Below, piece by piece: positions 5,481 to 10,638 of a stretch of 10,638 nucleotides of DNA. The number at the start of each line of letters is the position of its first letter. Positions within the stretch are counted from its first letter, which is position 1. The notes below the pieces were generated by a model. The model made no database searches. It was not told where the DNA came from and saw nothing but the letters and a program-made list of their open reading frames with translations. Origin of the DNA: JBFLVQ01 sp040758525. Lineage in GTDB: Bacteria; Acidobacteriota; Blastocatellia; Chloracidobacteriales; JADJPF01. Position numbers and translations under genes: made by a program. The stretch is from contig JBFLVQ010000312.1 of NCBI GenBank assembly GCA_040758525.1, positions 1 to 10,638 of the forward strand, written 5' to 3'.

Positions 5481-8036
5481 TCAACTAGCAGTAGGTACAG
5501 CACCGATAAGCAGTCCAGGGGGTTCGGCAGGTAAATCTGGTTCTGCAGGCGTTGGTGGGAGCGCATCAGCAGGATCAAATTCAACAAACTGTGGAACTAC
5601 ACCTGCTGCCGTGAGGCCAGGCAGCAGTAGATCCAAGGCTCCCCCTTTTTCATCTGCTGCGGTAAGTATCAGACGATCCCGCACTCGTGTGAGGGCAACA
5701 TAAAGCATACGTCGTGCCTCTTGTTGCTCACGTGTCCGCTGCTTCTGCCACAATATCGTATACAATACTGGTTTTTGTGCCTCGCCATCCTCATCGGTAA
5801 CTTTTGCCGCCACCCCCAAAGTAGGATCAAAGTAGACTGCGCTAACATTTGACATTGCCGCTCTGGTTAGATCTGGAACGATTACTATTGGCCATTCCAA
5901 TCCTTTGGCAGCATGTATTGTCATTAATGCTATTGCATCACCAGCCTCTAGGGGCGGACGTGGTATTTCAACATCAGCCTCAATCAAACGTCGTAACCGC
6001 TGAACCAATGCCGAGAGGTCTACACTGCTACGTTCAAGTGTACGAATCAGGTCGATAAATCCACGCCAGTCAGCTTCGCGCCTAGGCGCACCAGCAAGAT
6101 TGGCAATGATCGCACTATAACCACTTAAACGATCGGCTAACTGTAATAAGCGGCTAGGCGACTCACGGCGTCGTGTATCCAGTAACTCCCCTAACACAGT
6201 ACGTGGACGCGCAAGTTCAGGCACAGATGTCTCCTGTAGACCAGTCCACCAGTAGGATCTCTTTGTCAAACTTTGAGCAAAAGTAAAAAGCACACGATCA
6301 CTGAGAGCAAAGAAGGGGCTGCGTAGTACTGCGGCAAGCGCTAAGCTATCATCTGGTTCAGCAAGAAAACGTAGTAGTGCCCAGCCATCCTTGGCCTCTC
6401 GTGTATCAAGTAGACTACCACCCCCAGCATGTACTGAGGGAATGTTCAGCGCGGCAAGCGCATCACCATAAACTTTAAGTGGCTGCCAGACCCGCGAGAG
6501 GATAGCAATATCACCAGGACGCACGGCACGCATCAAGCCAGTTGCTTTATCATAAATAGGGAGAGAGCTATCCAGCATTTCTCGCACAATGGTAGCGATC
6601 TTCTTTGCCTCAATTAGTTGGCGCTGAAATTTGTGGCTCTCTTTCTCTGCACGAACTAGATATAGACCTACATGAGGACTGTAATGTGGAGACTCTTTAC
6701 GGTGTGCAGCTAGCTCCTGATGCAGTTCTGCCAGCATCGCCTGAGAAATTTGATTAATTGCTGTTACTAGTTCTGCATGTGTGCGGAAGCTAGTGCTAAG
6801 CTGCACCTCACGTCCACCACCAGATAGTATACGCGTACGGAAACGGCGGAATACCTCTACATCTGCACGACGAAAACCATAAATGGATTGCTTCTCATCA
6901 CCCACGATTGTCAATATCGCATCGGTGCTGAGTCGTTCCAGAATCTCTGCTTGTACTCCATTAGTATCTTGAAATTCATCAACAAGAAAGGCTTTCCAGC
7001 GACGCGCATAATACTGCTGTACTTGTGGATCACTTAGGGCACGTAAGGCATGCTCTTCTAGATCAGCAAAATCAAGCATACGTGCTTCACGTTTTGCTAT
7101 CGCGATAAAATCGCGTACTTGTTGGTATGCATCACGCAAAACCGGTAGTAGGGCAGCCAATTGATCATCAACCGGACCCATCTTTAGCATAACCAGTCCT
7201 TCGGCAAGCGCTTCACTAGCCTTTTCACGTAATGCCTTAAGCGCATCCTTAATTGCTTCCAAGCCATCGGGGGGCCAATTTTTCTTGCTACCACCCCGTA
7301 AATCCAATCCATTTAGCATGGTCAATGCCTCTTTTATCGCTTCACCACGCTCTAATGTCATTACTGCTTGAGCAGCAAGCCGACGAGATTGCTCTATACG
7401 ATCTACTTCTACTCCAGTAATACTATTAATGGTTTGACAGGCATAGCGCCACTGCCAATTGTTCAACAGTCTATCGAGTGATTGCTGTTGTAATTCTGCT
7501 ACGAGTCCTGGCCAATGCTTTGTGCCACACTGTAAAGCTCGCTCGGCCATAATAGGATCTTTTAATAATGCTTTGATCACTACCTGCAATAGTGAATAAG
7601 GTATTTGATCATAGACTTGTGCTGGCAAAGCATCGATTGCTTTTCTAAACCACTCTGCAACACGTAACAACCCATCAGATTCATCTAACACGCTAAAAGT
7701 CGGTGGTACAGCGGCTGCTATTGGATGTTCACGACAAACTCTGATTGCCAACGCATGAATGGTACTGATCTGTCCTGCTTCTAGTTCTGCAAGTAATTCA
7801 CTACGATCCGGCAGATGTGTGGCTACTTGCTGGCGAATACGTGCGCGTAGTTCGGCGGCAGCCTTGTCAGTGAAAGTTACTGCAACAATCTCAAGAGGAG
7901 AGAGGCGATGATCAGTAAGATGGTAGAGATATCTTTCTGAGAGCATCTGCGTTTTGCCTGTGCCAGCCCCGGCTGTTACAACTACACTGCCAGATGCTTC
8001 TACTGCCATACGTTGTTCTGTAGTGGAACTCATCAT
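5481..8036 (-). CDS. UvrD/AddA-like SF1A DNA helicase lacking the C-terminal nuclease domain
   Basis: This 851-residue ATP-driven 3'-5' DNA helicase is the likely motor of an AddAB-type complex that processes double-strand breaks for recombination. All the helicase motifs are visible: Q motif (Gln8), Walker A AGAGTGKT at 22-29, motif Ia around AVTFTDKAAAELRARI at 52-67, Walker B VDEFQDT at 352-358, motif III GDEKQSIYGFRRAD at 379-392, motif IV STSFRT at 414-419, motif V TIHAAKGLEWP at 706-716 and motif VI MLYVALTRVRDRL at 777-789. AddA usually runs to about 1,200 residues and ends in a RecB-type nuclease. This protein ends about 60 residues after motif VI in a Pro-rich tail, with no nuclease motifs. 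The start is six bases after the AddB-like stop; AGGGAG directly abuts the first ATG, so the second ATG (8031-8033) may be the true start. The 3' end faces the kinase gene 5 bp away. Confidence 0.9.
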   Translation of the reverse strand: MMSSTTEQRMAVEASGSVVVTAGAGTGKTQMLSERYLYHLTDHRLSPLEIVAVTFTDKAAAELRARIRQQVATHLPDRSELLAELEAGQISTIHALAIRVCREHPIAAAVPPTFSVLDESDGLLRVAEWFRKAIDALPAQVYDQIPYSLLQVVIKALLKDPIMAERALQCGTKHWPGLVAELQQQSLDRLLNNWQWRYACQTINSITGVEVDRIEQSRRLAAQAVMTLERGEAIKEALTMLNGLDLRGGSKKNWPPDGLEAIKDALKALREKASEALAEGLVMLKMGPVDDQLAALLPVLRDAYQQVRDFIAIAKREARMLDFADLEEHALRALSDPQVQQYYARRWKAFLVDEFQDTNGVQAEILERLSTDAILTIVGDEKQSIYGFRRADVEVFRRFRTRILSGGGREVQLSTSFRTHAELVTAINQISQAMLAELHQELAAHRKESPHYSPHVGLYLVRAEKESHKFQRQLIEAKKIATIVREMLDSSLPIYDKATGLMRAVRPGDIAILSRVWQPLKVYGDALAALNIPSVHAGGGSLLDTREAKDGWALLRFLAEPDDSLALAAVLRSPFFALSDRVLFTFAQSLTKRSYWWTGLQETSVPELARPRTVLGELLDTRRRESPSRLLQLADRLSGYSAIIANLAGAPRREADWRGFIDLIRTLERSSVDLSALVQRLRRLIEADVEIPRPPLEAGDAIALMTIHAAKGLEWPIVIVPDLTRAAMSNVSAVYFDPTLGVAAKVTDEDGEAQKPVLYTILWQKQRTREQQEARRMLYVALTRVRDRLILTAADEKGGALDLLLPGLTAAGVVPQFVEFDPADALPPTPAEPDLPAEPPGLLIGAVPTAS

Positions 8037-8042
8037 CTCCCT

Positions 8043-10638
8043 TTATTCATCACTATCGATAATTATTCCCTTGCGGCTCAATCTTGGGCCACGTCGGCAG
8101 ACAAGATCAAAAGGACAATAGCCGCAAGCTTGTTGACTTGAATCTGGCGCAACTGGGTAGTGTCCTTTCTCTAAATGCATTATCACACGTGCAACCAACT
8201 CTTCCAGCGCCCCTTCATCAATTCTGGCTCGCTTTAGCACTTTAGCTTTGGTTAAGGAATAGTAATAAGCATCGGCGATCTTCTCGCCAGGAAAGAGTGT
8301 AGGTGCAGCCGCCTGTATGTAGAGCGGGAGTTGTACATCGAGTTTAGCTTTGCCATCTTTGGTCTTAGCACCTAGCGGTGTACTGGCACTAGTCTTGTAA
8401 TCGATCAAGACAAGACCATCTACAGTACGATCTATACGATCTAGATAACCAATTACTGCTAACCCACGCCAGTGACTTTGAAATCTAGTCTCAAAACCTA
8501 GCACTTGTGCACCGGGTGGCAAAAAATCTGTACCCATTACAGCTTGGCGCAACATCTGCAAATCCTCTTTACGGTGCGCTACACGCGCTGGTAAGGGCGG
8601 CAGACCTTCTAGCCGTTCAGCCTCTAGTAATGCTTCTTCCAACTGTTCAAGCACAGCCTGACGTAGATCTTGATCGGTTCCCTTTACCCAAGAGAGTGCT
8701 AATTCCAATGTTCTATGATAGAGATTACCCAATAGACTGGGAGCCAATTCTGTCTCACGTGCGGCGGCGGCTTCCAGACCAAGCAGATAACTAGCAAACC
8801 ACTTAAAAGGACATTGTCCTAGTGCTGTAAGTTGACTAGCACTGAAGACACGTTTGGCAGGATCAAGCGCTACTCCTACTGCACCATCATACTCATCATA
8901 GGGCTGAGGCCCTTCACGTCTATACTCGACTGTCCAGGCATGACGCGCTTGTGCCATCACTGGATCGTAGGTTAACTCAGTACGCCGCAAGTATACACGT
9001 CTAGCCTCTTCAATACTGGCTAATGGTGACAGCGGTGCAGCAATAGGTTTAACCCCTAGAGAGTTAAAATAGCAGCTTGGTAGTGTCTGTTTACTACCGA
9101 TCAATTTTGGATAAGAGAGAGTGAGAGTATCTGTCGCTGTCTGTAGCAATGCCCAGAAGCAGACAGCCTCACGACGTGCTGCCTGTGCCGCACTCTGCAA
9201 ATGCAATCCTGCTGTGGCAAGTAGTTTACGTTCGTAGAAATCTAGCAGGTAATCATCCTGTACCGGCTCAGGCATTATCTGTTCAGCCATTCCCATTACA
9301 AAGACATGGCGATAACGTGCACCAGATATCTTGCTAGCCAGATGCAATTCAATACCACTAGTCGGTTCGGCTGCAACTTTGAGCAGCGTAAGCGCTTCAT
9401 GCAACTGTTTGATAAAAGCTTCTAGACTGATTATTTCTGCTGCTGGCTCACTAAGGATCGCCAGGTTATTGCGTAAAACTGCTAGCGCAGCAACCTCTCT
9501 TTCCCAAAGACGAGCACGTTCATCTATTTGTAGTGTCTGGAAAAGCTTGGTTAGACGACGCACCCAGCCTATACGTGTATCTTGCAAGGGCCAAGCAAAA
9601 GCAGAAAGATCTATTCCCAGCTCTTTCTGCCAGGTTCTTGCACCATTAGGACGTTGTTTGCGAGCCGTATGTCTTTGTTCCTCACTAAGACCAGAACCAA
9701 ACCAGTGAGTTAGTAACCGTAGAGTAGTTTCGTAAGATAATCCATCTAGAATTGCCTCACTAACAATACGTAACCAGCTACCTAATTTTGTCTCGCTCAA
9801 AGGAATTTCATAAAAGATACGTACTGGCAGACTATATTCCCAAGCGACCGCAAGCACAGTGGAGAAGTAGAGACTTTCATTACCAGTCACTAGTACAATA
9901 TCATCTATTGCTACACCTTCACTAAGTAATGCTTTGACTTGAGCCAGCACTCCACGTACTTCTGCTTCTAAATTTCCATATACATATGCAGGTAAGTTCT
10001 GACTGGTATTCTGACAATGTAGAAACTGATCAGCAAAAGGTGTCAGGGTAATATTGGTACGCTCCACCTGCCAGCCTTGCCTTTCAAGAAATTCTATTGC
10101 TGCAAGGCAATCAATAAAGATTGGATGATCTGTACTGAACAGCCTGATTACACTTCCCTCACCTGCCAATGTATCAAGAAAAACCAGCTCATCCTGATCC
10201 AGTTGTGGATAACCATAAACTAAGATCGTTCGCCGTGAAGGTGTAAGAAGGGAGGCTTGCCAAAAGACTTCACTAGGATCAAGCAGTCCTGCCTGCCGTA
10301 ATCCTGTCCTATAAGTATCTGCTAAACCAGCCAACTGCCGCCCACGTACTGAATCGACCTCAGCCAATGCGGTTAAATCTATTCCAGCAGTAAATATCTT
10401 CTCTAAGGTAGGCATAACCGCTAGTGCAATACTGATCGGATCAGTATCTACTAATACTGCGGCTGCGGCTGACTGCAATAGGTATTGACGAGTAAGTGGA
10501 GTGGCTAGCTTTAATCCTTTTTCGTTTACAATCTCTTCGGCCAGCTCTGCCAGGGTTTTATGTAACACACCAAGGGCGCGGGCAGCATAGGGATTAGCAG
10601 TTAAAACCTCCCGCTCGGCAGACGGCCGTATTTGATAG
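8043..10638 (-). CDS. AddB-like PD-(D/E)XK nuclease with Fe-S cluster; 5' end outside the window
   Basis: This is the partner subunit of the downstream helicase. The frame stays open to the window edge: 23 codons upstream of GTG 10566-10568 have no stop and read on naturally (EVLTANPYAARALG), so that GTG is not the real start. Residues below are counted from it. The first 500 or so residues resemble the inactive helicase fold of AddB, with YGYPQLDQDELVFL at 118-131 where a DEAD-type site would be, and YRHVFVMGMAEQIMPEP at 419-435. The C-terminal part (about 575-825) is a RecB-family nuclease with His618, Glu693, Asp710 in GYLDRID, Asp723-x-Lys725 in LIDYKTS, and Gln746. Cys586 (GQCPFKWF) and Cys815, Cys818 and Cys824 (CGYCPFDLVC) match the four-Cys Fe-S cluster of AddB. 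The active site looks complete. The N-terminus and any Walker A lie beyond the edge. Confidence 0.87.
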   Translation of the reverse strand, partial: YQIRPSAEREVLTANPYAARALGVLHKTLAELAEEIVNEKGLKLATPLTRQYLLQSAAAAVLVDTDPISIALAVMPTLEKIFTAGIDLTALAEVDSVRGRQLAGLADTYRTGLRQAGLLDPSEVFWQASLLTPSRRTILVYGYPQLDQDELVFLDTLAGEGSVIRLFSTDHPIFIDCLAAIEFLERQGWQVERTNITLTPFADQFLHCQNTSQNLPAYVYGNLEAEVRGVLAQVKALLSEGVAIDDIVLVTGNESLYFSTVLAVAWEYSLPVRIFYEIPLSETKLGSWLRIVSEAILDGLSYETTLRLLTHWFGSGLSEEQRHTARKQRPNGARTWQKELGIDLSAFAWPLQDTRIGWVRRLTKLFQTLQIDERARLWEREVAALAVLRNNLAILSEPAAEIISLEAFIKQLHEALTLLKVAAEPTSGIELHLASKISGARYRHVFVMGMAEQIMPEPVQDDYLLDFYERKLLATAGLHLQSAAQAARREAVCFWALLQTATDTLTLSYPKLIGSKQTLPSCYFNSLGVKPIAAPLSPLASIEEARRVYLRRTELTYDPVMAQARHAWTVEYRREGPQPYDEYDGAVGVALDPAKRVFSASQLTALGQCPFKWFASYLLGLEAAAARETELAPSLLGNLYHRTLELALSWVKGTDQDLRQAVLEQLEEALLEAERLEGLPPLPARVAHRKEDLQMLRQAVMGTDFLPPGAQVLGFETRFQSHWRGLAVIGYLDRIDRTVDGLVLIDYKTSASTPLGAKTKDGKAKLDVQLPLYIQAAAPTLFPGEKIADAYYYSLTKAKVLKRARIDEGALEELVARVIMHLEKGHYPVAPDSSQQACGYCPFDLVCRRGPRLSRKGIIIDSDE

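Noticed and set aside
5261..5488. Plus-strand frame overlapping the kinase 3' end and crossing into the convergent junction
   Set aside because: It is a +1-frame shadow of the kinase C-terminus with no recognisable domain.
5481..5540. Frameshift or premature stop removing the nuclease domain of the AddA-like gene
   Set aside because: The DNA beyond the stop is fully used by the convergent kinase gene and contains no nuclease motifs in any minus-strand frame I could read, so this is not a recent break.
9331..9708. Plus-strand open frame of 125 codons inside the AddB-like gene
   Set aside because: It is antisense to a gene supported by conserved motifs, is rich in Ser, Arg and Cys as shadows often are, and has no independent support.
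5481..10638. Helicase plus nuclease pair read as a phage-defence island
   Set aside because: The helicase motifs, the Fe-S nuclease, the two-gene order and the absence of any other defence, methylase or mobile genes fit a housekeeping AddAB-like repair complex better.
1..10638. tRNA, rRNA, CRISPR arrays, insertion sequences, riboswitches or classic Rho-independent terminators
   Set aside because: I looked for these on both strands and found no supporting sequence. The gaps between genes are too short or lack the needed repeats and hairpins.

Overview
The window holds five complete genes and one gene cut off at the right edge. They form two blocks that face each other. The left block (about 1-5475) is on the + strand: a P1B-type copper-exporting ATPase (copA type), a 39-residue single-span membrane protein just behind it, a GT4-like glycosyltransferase, and a membrane-anchored Ser/Thr protein kinase. 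The right block (5481-10638) is on the - strand. It is a two-gene operon for an AddAB-like double-strand-break repair machine: an AddB-like nuclease with an Fe-S cluster (upstream, 5' end outside the window) and an AddA-like SF1A helicase (downstream). The blocks meet tail to tail with only 5 bp between the stop codons.

Organism: the kinase starts with a short cysteine/DG module (MKYCVHC...C..DG) in front of a PknB-like domain. From memory, this layout is common in Acidobacteriota, particularly Blastocatellia-like lineages. GC looks moderate, Shine-Dalgarno sequences are uneven, and the AddA/AddB-type repair pair is bacterial. A Blastocatellia-like acidobacterium is therefore a reasonable but unproven guess. 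Nothing in the window looks mobile: there are no transposases, integrases, tRNAs, CRISPR repeats or phage genes.

How the genes fit together: copA and the small protein behind it look translationally linked and probably form a copper-detoxification unit. The small protein resembles the membrane anchor of the cupredoxin proteins often found beside copA, but it has no cupredoxin domain. The glycosyltransferase and the kinase show no clear functional link to copper or to each other. The AddB-like and AddA-like genes are separated by 6 bp and almost certainly make one complex. All the visible nuclease chemistry is in the AddB-like subunit, because the AddA-like subunit stops right after helicase motif VI and lacks the usual C-terminal nuclease domain.

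No gene-free stretch exceeds about 60 bases. The short gaps contain only candidate promoter or operator sequences of low to moderate confidence. I see no clearly new system. The points most worth a second look are the small CopA-linked protein, the single-nuclease AddAB layout, and the paired TTxID motifs in the kinase linker.
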